From NCBI GenBank assembly GCA_039811185.1, contig JBDHYF010000003.1, forward strand, positions 180,082 to 244,081: a DNA stretch of 64,000 nucleotides, given 5' to 3'. The notes beneath the pieces were generated by a model. It saw nothing but the letters and a program-made list of their open reading frames with translations. It had not been told where the DNA came from and ran no database searches. The position numbers and the translations under genes were made by a program. Shown here one piece after another: positions 18,955 through 26,447 of the stretch (positions are counted from its first letter, which is position 1; each line of letters begins with the position of its first letter). This stretch comes from JAEZDR01 sp039811185. Lineage in GTDB: Bacteria > Bacteroidota > Bacteroidia > Chitinophagales > Chitinophagaceae.

Positions 18955-21309
18955 CTATTCCGACATCATTTCATTTACTACCTGCATCACTTCTTCCACG
19001 TTGGGTTTGCTGAAGTAATCGCCGTCGCTGCCGTAAGCAGGACGGTGTGCCTTTGCCGTTAAAGTACGCGGTGCAACATCGAGTAAGCGATAGCCACCTT
19101 GTTCTTCCATCACTTTATTGAACATATATGCGGCAGCTCCGCCCGGAACATCCTCATCTACAAAAAGTATTCTGTTTGTTTTTTGAAGCGATTGTTTAAT
19201 TGCATGATGCACATCGAAAGGAAGCAACGTTTGAACGTCGACAATTTCGCAGGAGATATTTTGTTTTTCGAGACGCTGTGCAGCCTCTTCAATAATGCGT
19301 AAGGTAGATCCGTAGGAAACAATTGTGATGTCTGAACCCTGTTTAATCACTTCGGGCACACCCATCGGAACGGTGAAATCCATAAGATTGGATGGCAGCT
19401 TCTCTTTTAGGCGATAGCCGTTCAAACATTCAATGACGATTCCCGGATCGTTACTGCGAAGCAGCGTGTTGTACATTCCCGCTGCCTGCACCATATTGCG
19501 TGGAACGCAAACGTACATTCCGCGCAGTGCGTTAATGATCATGCCCATTGGTGAGCCGCTGTGCCATATCCCTTCCAAACGGTGGCCACGGGTGCGAACG
19601 ATCAGCGGACATGATTGCTGCCCTTTGGTTCGATAGTGAAGCGTTGCCACATCGTCGCTCAGCGGCTGTAACCCGTACAACAAATAATCGAGATATTGAA
19701 TTTCGGCAATCGGCCTCAGCCCACGCATGGCCATGCCGATTCCTTGACCCATTATGGTTAACTCACGAATGCCCGTGTCGAAAATTCTTCTCTCTCCATA
19801 TTTGGCCTGCAAGCCCATGAACCCTTGGTTTACATCACCAATATAGCCGAGGTCTTCGCCAAACGCAACTACATCTTTTCTGCTTCCAAAAAGCTCATCG
19901 AAATATTTGTTCAACACCTCGAAGCCATTTAACGTGGGCGCATCATCTGCATAGGCAGCGGCGTTGGCAGCAACCTTTAATGCGCTTTTCGGTCCTTCAT
20001 TGTACAGGTGAGAATTGTAGAGCGATTTTCCATCATTCAGTAAATCTTCATAGAATCTTTCCAATTCATAGTTTGGAAAGCTCTCAAGGCTTTTAGCGGT
20101 TGCAGAAAGTATGTCGCGCATCAGCGGCTCCCGAACGGCTGCAAGTTTAGCAGCGCTTTCTGCATCGCCGGCGGCTTGTATCAGTTCGGCCGCCTGCTGT
20201 GCACGCTCTTTTAACGGAGCAGCAAAATCAGACCATGCCTTTTGTTTGCTCTGCCTTACTTCTTCTATTGCTTCCTGTTCAAGAATGTCGAGTTCTTCGT
20301 CGGACGATATGCCGTTTAGGATCATCCATTCGCGCATTTTTTTCAGGCAGTCGAAATCTTTTTCCCATTGCAGCCGATCGGCGGTTTTATACCTTTCGTG
20401 ACTGCCCGATGTGGAGTGCCCCTGCGGCTGCGTAATTTCTTCAACATGAAAGATAGCAGGTGTATGCGTTTTACGGATCTTGTCTATCGCAAGTTCAAAC
20501 AGCTCGCACATTCCGGCGTAATCCCATCCTTTCACGCGATAGATGTCGATGCCGTTGGTGTCTTTATGTTTTTGAAAACCTTTTAATGCTTCCGATATGG
20601 ATCCTTTTGTGGTTTGATATTTTTTGGGTACTGAAATACCGTATCCGTCGTCCCAAACAAAAACGGCGAGCGGCACCTGAAGCACGCCGGCAGCGTTGAT
20701 GGTTTCCCAAAACTGCCCTTCGGAAGTAGAGGCGTCGCCTATGGTACAAAAACAAATTTCGTTTCCGTTATCAGACAGTGTATTATGATCTTTTAGTTCT
20801 TCAATATGGCGGAATGCGCTCGAAGCGAAAGCAAGTCCGAGTCCGCGCGACATTTGTCCGGCAGTGGGGGAAATATCTGCCGAAACGTTTTTATGATCGG
20901 TTAAGTTCAGCCAGTTGCCGGCGTCGTCTACAAATCTGGTGGCATAGTGTCCATTCATTTGGCGGCCTGCGCTGCAAGGCTCATTTTCAATATTGGGATC
21001 GGCATACAGCTGCGCAAAAAATTCTTCAACCGAAAGAATGCCCGAGGCAAACATAAACGTTTGATCGCGGTAATAGCCCGAACGAAAATCGCCCTTCCTG
21101 AAAAATTTTGCCATGGCTATTTGCGCCACTTCTTTTCCATCGCCGAAAATGCCAAACTTTGCTTTGCCTGTCAGCACTTCTTTCCGGCCTGTGATACTTG
21201 CTTCACGGCTTTTAAAAGCAATTTTATAATCTTTTAAAACCTCGCCTCTAAAGCCTTCGTACGACAACATATCCTGGTTTATCTGGGTTTCGTTAATCGT
21301 TTGTTCCAT
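18955..21309 (-). CDS. Fused E1 alpha/beta of 2-oxoacid (branched-chain type) dehydrogenase
   Basis: A 784-residue protein joining both E1 subunits. The alpha half (about 1-400) has the thiamine diphosphate/Mg segment CTIGDASTSEGQFWE ending in VWDDGYGISV. The beta half (about 445-784) has FGEDLGYIGDVNQGF, GIRELTIMGQGIGMAMRG and VDEDVPGGAAAYM. It decarboxylates a 2-oxoacid, probably 2-oxoisovalerate or related acids, and transfers the acyl group to lipoyl-E2. Fused E1 proteins of this kind are common in Bacteroidota. E2 and E3 genes are not nearby. A TACATTTG box lies 4 nt before the start. Confidence 0.9.
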   Translation of the reverse strand: MEQTINETQINQDMLSYEGFRGEVLKDYKIAFKSREASITGRKEVLTGKAKFGIFGDGKEVAQIAMAKFFRKGDFRSGYYRDQTFMFASGILSVEEFFAQLYADPNIENEPCSAGRQMNGHYATRFVDDAGNWLNLTDHKNVSADISPTAGQMSRGLGLAFASSAFRHIEELKDHNTLSDNGNEICFCTIGDASTSEGQFWETINAAGVLQVPLAVFVWDDGYGISVPKKYQTTKGSISEALKGFQKHKDTNGIDIYRVKGWDYAGMCELFELAIDKIRKTHTPAIFHVEEITQPQGHSTSGSHERYKTADRLQWEKDFDCLKKMREWMILNGISSDEELDILEQEAIEEVRQSKQKAWSDFAAPLKERAQQAAELIQAAGDAESAAKLAAVREPLMRDILSATAKSLESFPNYELERFYEDLLNDGKSLYNSHLYNEGPKSALKVAANAAAYADDAPTLNGFEVLNKYFDELFGSRKDVVAFGEDLGYIGDVNQGFMGLQAKYGERRIFDTGIRELTIMGQGIGMAMRGLRPIAEIQYLDYLLYGLQPLSDDVATLHYRTKGQQSCPLIVRTRGHRLEGIWHSGSPMGMIINALRGMYVCVPRNMVQAAGMYNTLLRSNDPGIVIECLNGYRLKEKLPSNLMDFTVPMGVPEVIKQGSDITIVSYGSTLRIIEEAAQRLEKQNISCEIVDVQTLLPFDVHHAIKQSLQKTNRILFVDEDVPGGAAAYMFNKVMEEQGGYRLLDVAPRTLTAKAHRPAYGSDGDYFSKPNVEEVMQVVNEMMSE

Positions 21310-21313
21310 ATCG

Positions 21314-21321
21314 CAAATGTA
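21314..21321 (-). promoter_or_regulatory. -7 box TACATTTG of the fused E1 gene
   Basis: Exact TAnnTTTG match, 4 nt upstream of ATG 21309 on the minus strand. This predicts a transcript that is leaderless or nearly so. No clear -33 element was found. Confidence 0.5.
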
Positions 21322-21463
21322 ATGTTTACAATGCTTGAAAAACTAAGCCGTTCAATAAATGTAAGCCGGATTTCGGCGGCTTTAATGGTTTCATAAAATT
21401 GTTTTACCGCTGTTGGAGGTTATAATTTTTTATCGATAATTTTACCCGAATAAATTACTCCCA

Positions 21464-21949
21464 ATGAAGAAAATAGTAATGCTACTTGCTTTTGCCGGCG
21501 GAATAACAATGGCTCAGGCACAAGCACCGCAAAAAAACCAACCGATTAACACCACCGACGCACAGCTAAAAAAGGTACCCTCAATTGAGGAAACGTTCAG
21601 CTTCTCGAACGACGATTACGACTTTGGAAAAATTGTTTACGGAAAAGCAGTTGAGTACGATGTAGTGATGAAAAACATTGGCGCCGATTCGGTTAAAGTG
21701 GAAAGAGTGCAGGTAAGCTGCGGTTGTACAACACCCAAGTATGAGCAGGGAAAAATGATTGCGCCGGGGCAGGAGTTTAAAGTGCGCCTGGGTTTTAATG
21801 GTATGTCGAACGGCCATTTTCAAAAGAACGCAACTATCTTTTTCAGCAACGGTACAAGCAAAGTGGTGAAGTTTCACGGGGAAGCATATCAGGCGCCTAC
21901 AGAGCCCGCACCTGCCAACAACGAGTTGCAGAAGCTGAAAAAAGGATAA
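21464..21949 (+). CDS. DUF1573 secreted protein
   Basis: A 161-residue exported protein (signal peptide MKKIVMLLAFAGGITMAQAQ) with one DUF1573 immunoglobulin-like domain at about 45-145. The core is YDFGKIVYG, the VMKNIGADSV strand and the conserved SCGCTTP motif. The family is widespread in Bacteroidota and its role is unknown. It is followed 24 bp later by a second, shorter DUF1573 gene, so the two are probably one transcription unit created by duplication. Confidence 0.85.
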   Translation: MKKIVMLLAFAGGITMAQAQAPQKNQPINTTDAQLKKVPSIEETFSFSNDDYDFGKIVYGKAVEYDVVMKNIGADSVKVERVQVSCGCTTPKYEQGKMIAPGQEFKVRLGFNGMSNGHFQKNATIFFSNGTSKVVKFHGEAYQAPTEPAPANNELQKLKKG

Positions 21950-21973
21950 CGTTAAACAATAAATTACAATAGA

Positions 21974-22369
21974 ATGAAAGGATTTTTTTTCTCGCTTGCA
22001 CTGCTTTTTTCTGTTGCAACATTTGCACAGGAATCTCCGCTAACCTTTAAAACGGTAAAACACAGTTTTGGGAAAGTAAAACACAACGTTCCGGTAACGG
22101 CTACCTTTAGTTTTATTAACACATCCGATAAACCGGTGGTAATAGAAAACGCTACTGCCGACTGCGGATGCACATCGCCCGAATATCCAAAGGGAGCCAT
22201 CGCAAAAGGAAAAACAGGCACTGTTAAAGTAACTTATAATTCAGCTGCAATGGGTGCATTCACCAAACGGGTGCATGTGAAAGTTGCAGGCCTAAACCAG
22301 CCTATCGATTTAACGATAGAAGGAGAAGTTGTTGGTGTGGCAACAGCCACCGGCAAGCCTAAGGGTTAA
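21974..22369 (+). CDS. DUF1573 secreted protein, second copy
   Basis: A 131-residue exported protein (signal peptide MKGFFFSLALLFSVATFAQ) with a DUF1573 domain: HSFGKVKHN, FINTSDKPVVI and the conserved DCGCTSPEYPKG cysteine motif. It is a paralogue of the preceding gene, without that gene's longer linker before the domain. A clear terminator hairpin follows 20 bp after the stop, closing the two-gene unit. Confidence 0.87.
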   Translation: MKGFFFSLALLFSVATFAQESPLTFKTVKHSFGKVKHNVPVTATFSFINTSDKPVVIENATADCGCTSPEYPKGAIAKGKTGTVKVTYNSAAMGAFTKRVHVKVAGLNQPIDLTIEGEVVGVATATGKPKG

Positions 22370-22388
22370 TGGCCAACATTGTTTCGTA

Positions 22389-22415
22389 AAGCCCTGCTCC
22401 GGCAGGGCTTTTTTG
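22389..22415 (+). terminator. Rho-independent terminator after DUF1573 pair
   Basis: GCCCTGC (22391-22397) and GCAGGGC (22402-22408) form a 7-bp stem, extended by AA/TT, with a 4-nt loop and a T6 run immediately after. Confidence 0.92.
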
Positions 22416-22569
22416 TTTATAGCAAGCACTGATTTTACTCAGAATTTTCCGTCATTGCTGATGTTGTGTTCCGGTAAAATGCTTTTCGGAAACGATTGTT
22501 TGTATTTTTAGCGGGATGATGCTTGTTTATTAATAATTTTACGCGCTATTTGTAAATTGAAATCGAATT

Positions 22570-23574
22570 ATGCCACAATACCCCAACAGACAATTTTTAG
22601 AATTTGAGCAGCCGATAAAAGATTTGTACGAACAAATAGAACAAGCGAAGAAACTGGCAGAAAAGAACTCGAAAATCGACTACTCAAAAAACATCGATCA
22701 GTTAGAGCAAGATATTGTAGAGAAGCGCAAAGAAATTACACAGTCCCTTACGCCCTGGCAGCGCGTGCAGCTTAGCCGACATCCCGACCGGCCTTATACC
22801 TTAAAGTTTATTGAGAAAATGTCGTCTAACTTTTTGGAGCTGCATGGCGACAGAAATGTGAGAGACGATAAGGCGATGGTAGGCGGATTTGCTGATCTTG
22901 ACGGGCAAACCGTAATGTTTATCGGTCAGCAAAAAGGTACGAATACCAAGCTACGGCAACTGCGGAATTTTGGGATGGCGAATCCCGAAGGCTATAGAAA
23001 AGCGCTGCGCTTAATGCGTCTCGCTGAAAAATTTAATAAACCTGTTATTACGCTGATTGATACGCCTGGTGCATTTCCAGGGCTTGAGGCTGAGGAAAGA
23101 GGGCAGGGCGAAGCCATAGCGCGGAATATTTACGAAATGATCCGGTTGAAGGTACCCGTTATCTGTTGCATTATCGGTGAGGGAGCAAGTGGCGGTGCGT
23201 TAGGAATTGGCGTTGGTGACCGTGTTTTAATGATGGAGAACACATGGTACACGGTAATTTCGCCGGAAAGCTGCAGCTCGATATTGTGGCGCAGTTGGGA
23301 TAAAAAAGAAGTGGCCGCAGAGCAACTTCGATTGACGGCAACCGATATGAAAGGTTTCGGCTTAGTGGATGAAATAGTGAAGGAGCCGTTTGGCGGTGCG
23401 CATTGGGACTATGATGAAGCGGCCGCAATTTTAAAACAGTCTATTCTCAGCAACTTAAAAGAACTGCAAACCAAAACTGCGGAGCAACGGACAAACGAAA
23501 GAATTGAGAAGTTTGGAAGGATGGGATTTTGGGAAGAAGGCGATTTCTGCGATTCCAATTTAGAACACAATTAA
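22570..23574 (+). CDS. accA: Acetyl-CoA carboxylase carboxyltransferase subunit alpha
   Basis: A 334-residue cytoplasmic protein. The N-terminal helical region (FLEFEQPIKDLYEQIE) is followed by the crotonase-like core with ELHGDRNVRDDKAMVGGFA, GMANPEGYRKALRLM, LIDTPGAFPGLEAEERGQ and GEGASGGALGIGV. It carries out the transfer of the carboxyl group from carboxybiotin to acetyl-CoA with AccD, making malonyl-CoA for fatty acid synthesis. It is 9 bp upstream of dapA and probably cotranscribed. Start ATG 22570 gives normal family length. Confidence 0.95.
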   Translation: MPQYPNRQFLEFEQPIKDLYEQIEQAKKLAEKNSKIDYSKNIDQLEQDIVEKRKEITQSLTPWQRVQLSRHPDRPYTLKFIEKMSSNFLELHGDRNVRDDKAMVGGFADLDGQTVMFIGQQKGTNTKLRQLRNFGMANPEGYRKALRLMRLAEKFNKPVITLIDTPGAFPGLEAEERGQGEAIARNIYEMIRLKVPVICCIIGEGASGGALGIGVGDRVLMMENTWYTVISPESCSSILWRSWDKKEVAAEQLRLTATDMKGFGLVDEIVKEPFGGAHWDYDEAAAILKQSILSNLKELQTKTAEQRTNERIEKFGRMGFWEEGDFCDSNLEHN

Positions 23575-23583
23575 ATAATCATA

Positions 23584-24465
23584 ATGTCGGTAAGAGATAT
23601 TTTAACAGGAACGGGCGTAGCCCTGGTAACTCCTTTTGCGAAAGATGGAAGTGTAGATTTTAAATCTTTAGGTAAGCTGATTGATTTTGTTATTGACGGC
23701 GGTGTAAACTATTTGGTGCTGCTCGGCACTACAGGTGAAACGCCCACACTGGAAAAGTCTGAAAAGATTGATATTATTCGTTTTGCGCACGAGCGGGCAT
23801 ACAGCCGCGTGCCGTTGGTAATTGGCATTGGCGGCAACAACACAAAAGCGTGTATTAAAGACCTTGAGGAACTTCCACTGGAATGCGCCAAAGCAATTTT
23901 AAGTGCGTCGCCCTATTACAACAAACCGTCGCAGGAAGGTTTGTTTCAGCACTATAAAGCTTTTGCCGACAACACAGCCAAGCCAATTTTGTTGTACAAT
24001 GTTCCCGGCAGAACGGGAAGAAATATCTCTGCCTATACCACACTGCGTCTGGCAAATGAAGTTTCCAATATTGCCGGCATTAAAGAAGCAAGCGGCGATT
24101 TTGTGCAGGCAATGGAGATTATCAAAAACAAGCCGCAGGAGTTTATTGTTTTAAGCGGCGATGATAATTTGGTGCTTCCTCAAATTGCCATTGGCATGAA
24201 AGGCGTAATTAGTGTAGCTGCAAACTGCTTTCCGAAAGATTTTTCCATGATGGTTGACCTTTGTTTGCAGAACGATTTCTCAACGGCAAGAAAGGTGCAT
24301 TATGATATGTTGGATGGGGTAGACTTACTGTTTGCTGAAAACAATCCGGCCGGGGCAAAAGCATTTTTGTCGGCAATGGGTATTATTGAAAATAATCTCC
24401 GGCTGCCGCTGACACCACTGAGTGCAGTGCTGCAAGAAAAAGTAACTGCGTATTTGGCAAGATAG
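23584..24465 (+). CDS. dapA: 4-hydroxy-tetrahydrodipicolinate synthase
   Basis: A 293-residue TIM-barrel aldolase of the lysine and meso-diaminopimelate pathway. Schiff-base Lys167 (GIKEASGD), Tyr138 (LLYNVPGRTG) and the GTTGE pyruvate-binding loop at 48-52 are present. It condenses pyruvate with aspartate semialdehyde. It follows accA by 9 bp. The region after its stop holds a structured repeat that recurs at 58514. Confidence 0.95.
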   Translation: MSVRDILTGTGVALVTPFAKDGSVDFKSLGKLIDFVIDGGVNYLVLLGTTGETPTLEKSEKIDIIRFAHERAYSRVPLVIGIGGNNTKACIKDLEELPLECAKAILSASPYYNKPSQEGLFQHYKAFADNTAKPILLYNVPGRTGRNISAYTTLRLANEVSNIAGIKEASGDFVQAMEIIKNKPQEFIVLSGDDNLVLPQIAIGMKGVISVAANCFPKDFSMMVDLCLQNDFSTARKVHYDMLDGVDLLFAENNPAGAKAFLSAMGIIENNLRLPLTPLSAVLQEKVTAYLAR

Positions 24466-24503
24466 CTTTTGAGGACGGAGCGATAAACAGAAAGACAAAA
24501 GAG

Positions 24504-24605
24504 GATGGGCTGCGGGATTGCAGCGGCATCCTTTTTTGTTTACAAAAAAGATATAGCGAAAAGCCCGACGGCAAAGTTGAAGAGCGGCTAAAAGCTGACA
24601 GCCCC
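24504..24605 (+). repeat. Structured intergenic repeat, copy A
   Basis: 102 bp starting GATGGGCTGCGG and ending GACAGCCCC. It is near-identical over the first two thirds to 58514-58616. It contains a perfect 9-bp hairpin CTTTTTTGT (24531-24539)/ACAAAAAAG (24542-24550). Flanking GGGCT and AGCCC words could pair outside it. It lies 38 bp after the dapA stop and just before the convergent ychF stop. It may act as a terminator or 3'-UTR structure, or be a dispersed repeat; the family function is not known to me. Confidence 0.75.
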
Positions 24606-24610
24606 GAATC

Positions 24611-25708
24611 TTATACGTTAAACCGGAAGTGCATAATGTCTCCGTCCTGAACGAGATATTCTTTTCCCTCGATGCGCAGACGGCCGTTGTCGCGGCAGGC
24701 TGCTTCAGAACCGTATTTCACAAAATCGTTGTATGCAATTACCTCTGCTTTAATAAATCCTTTTTCAAAATCGGTATGTATCACAGACGCTGCCTGAGGC
24801 GCTTTCCAGCCTTTTTGAATGGTCCAAGCACGTACCTCCTGCACGCCGGCGGTAAAATAAGTCTGCAACTGTAAAAGGTTGTATGCCGAATAAATCAGCT
24901 TGTTTAAAGCCGGTTCCTTCATTCCATATTCGTCCATAAACATTTGCTGGTCTTCCGCAGATTCCATTTCAGCAATTTGGGCTTCCACCGAATTGTTCAT
25001 CACAATTACACCGGCATTTTCTTCGGTCGCCGCTGCTATCAGTGCTTCCGAAAATTTGTTTCCCGTGTGCATGCTTGCTTCATCCACATTTGCCACGTAT
25101 AAAACCGGCTTGTCCGTGAGCAAAAACAAGTCGGCAATGGCTTGCTTTTCTTCTTTCTCAAGACCTAAGGCACGTATGCTTTTTCCGTCTTCAAGGTGTG
25201 CTTTACAGCGCTGCAAAACTTCGAGTTCTGCCTTTGCTTTCGGGTCAACCCGAGCCTGCTTTTCGGTGCGCTGCATCTTTTTTTCTACGCTTTCCAAATC
25301 TTTCAACTGAAGTTCAGTGTCTATAATCGATTTGTCGTTAAGCGGATTAACCGGCCCTTCGTCGCGCAAAATATTATCGTCTTCAAAACAGCGTATCACA
25401 TGGATGATGGCGTCTACCTCACGAATGTTTGCCAGAAATTTATTGCCTAAACCTTCGCCTTTACTCGCGCCTTTTACGAGGCCGGCAATATCAACAATTT
25501 CGAGTTGTGTGGGCACAACGCGGTTAGGCTTCACCAGTTCAGCAAGTTTGTTCAGCCGCTCATCGGGTACATCAACCAGTCCTACATTCGGGTCAATGGT
25601 ACAAAACCGGTAGTTGCTTGCCTGCGCTTTTGCGTTTTTGCTGACTGCGTTAAATAGTGTAGACTTCCCAACGTTTGGAAGTCCAACGATGCCTGCCTGT
25701 AAAGCCAT
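24611..25708 (-). CDS. ychF: Redox-regulated ATPase / OBG-family protein YchF
   Basis: A 365-residue P-loop protein. G1 is GLPNVGKST (about 8-16), the switch region includes VDIAGLVKGASKGEGLGNKFL, and the C-terminal TGS-like domain contains FTAGVQEVRAWTI and GKEYLVQDGDIMHFRF. YchF binds ATP in preference to GTP and associates with ribosomes in stress responses. A TATATTTG box lies 20 nt upstream of the start. It is convergent with dapA across repeat copy A. Confidence 0.94.
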   Translation of the reverse strand: MALQAGIVGLPNVGKSTLFNAVSKNAKAQASNYRFCTIDPNVGLVDVPDERLNKLAELVKPNRVVPTQLEIVDIAGLVKGASKGEGLGNKFLANIREVDAIIHVIRCFEDDNILRDEGPVNPLNDKSIIDTELQLKDLESVEKKMQRTEKQARVDPKAKAELEVLQRCKAHLEDGKSIRALGLEKEEKQAIADLFLLTDKPVLYVANVDEASMHTGNKFSEALIAAATEENAGVIVMNNSVEAQIAEMESAEDQQMFMDEYGMKEPALNKLIYSAYNLLQLQTYFTAGVQEVRAWTIQKGWKAPQAASVIHTDFEKGFIKAEVIAYNDFVKYGSEAACRDNGRLRIEGKEYLVQDGDIMHFRFNV

Positions 25709-25728
25709 AATTGAATTTTAAAAGGCCG

Positions 25729-25736
25729 CAAATATA
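25729..25736 (-). promoter_or_regulatory. -7 box TATATTTG of ychF
   Basis: Exact TAnnTTTG on the minus strand, 20 nt upstream of ATG 25708. A TTTG lies 14 bp further upstream, which is too close for the usual 19-21 bp spacing. Confidence 0.5.
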
Positions 25737-25775
25737 GTACAATCCCACGCCAAATTTCGGCGACTATGTTAACAA

Positions 25776-25805
25776 TTGCTTTCCTGATTTGACCCTGTAA
25801 TTTTG
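25776..25805 (+). promoter_or_regulatory. Complete -33/-7 promoter of the copper operon regulator
   Basis: TTG at 25776-25778 and TAATTTTG at 25798-25805 are separated by 19 bp, which fits the Bacteroidota primary sigma consensus. ATG 25818 is 12 nt downstream. It is the best-formed promoter found in the window. Confidence 0.6.
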
Positions 25806-25817
25806 AGCCGTCAACTT

Positions 25818-26384
25818 ATGAAGAATAGTGTGTTTATCAAGAATATGGTTTGCGATCGCTGCATATTAGTGGTGAAGCAGGAACTTTTGCGCTTGCACCT
25901 GCCGGTAACATTGGTTACTTTAGGCGAAGCGGAATTTGGGCGTAAACTTACTGAGGGCGAGAGGAAAAAAATTGCGGAAGCGCTTGCGCCTCTTGGCTTT
26001 GAGCTGCTCGACGACAGAAAAAGCAGACTAATAGAAAAGATTAAATCGATGGTGATACAATATGCGAGAGGCGTTGCATCGGAGCGCGACAAAAATCTTT
26101 CCGACGTGGTTTCGGCTGCCTTACTTCAGGACTATTCTTATCTGTCGAATTTGTTTTCTGCAACGGAAGGAATCACCATTGAGCGATATTTTATCTTGCA
26201 AAAAATTGAGCGCATTAAAGAATTGATTGTGTATGACGAGCTTTCGTTAAGTGAAATTGCTGCGCAGTTAAATTACTCGAGCGTTGCCTACCTAAGCAAT
26301 CAGTTTAAAAAGATGACAGGCCTTACGCCAACTGCATTCCGAAAGCTGAAGGAGGATAAAAGAAAAGCAATTGATAAGGTGTAA
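25818..26384 (+). CDS. AraC-family regulator with N-terminal CxxC metal-binding-like domain
   Basis: A 188-residue protein from ATG 25818 (a TTG five codons upstream is less likely). The N-terminal 70 residues look like a heavy-metal-associated fold: VFIKNMVCDRCILVV puts Cys12 and Cys15 at exactly the position of the CxxC in the CopZ-like protein two genes downstream. Residues about 85-180 are an AraC double helix-turn-helix (LSEIAAQLNYSSVAYLSNQF, MTGLTPTAFRKLK). It is upstream of copA on the same strand, so it is likely a copper-responsive activator of that operon (inference from position and motif). Confidence 0.82.
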   Translation: MKNSVFIKNMVCDRCILVVKQELLRLHLPVTLVTLGEAEFGRKLTEGERKKIAEALAPLGFELLDDRKSRLIEKIKSMVIQYARGVASERDKNLSDVVSAALLQDYSYLSNLFSATEGITIERYFILQKIERIKELIVYDELSLSEIAAQLNYSSVAYLSNQFKKMTGLTPTAFRKLKEDKRKAIDKV

Positions 26385-26447
26385 ATCTTACAAAACATAT
26401 CCATAAAACTGTAACCCGGATTGTACTGCAATGCGCAACTTTGTGGA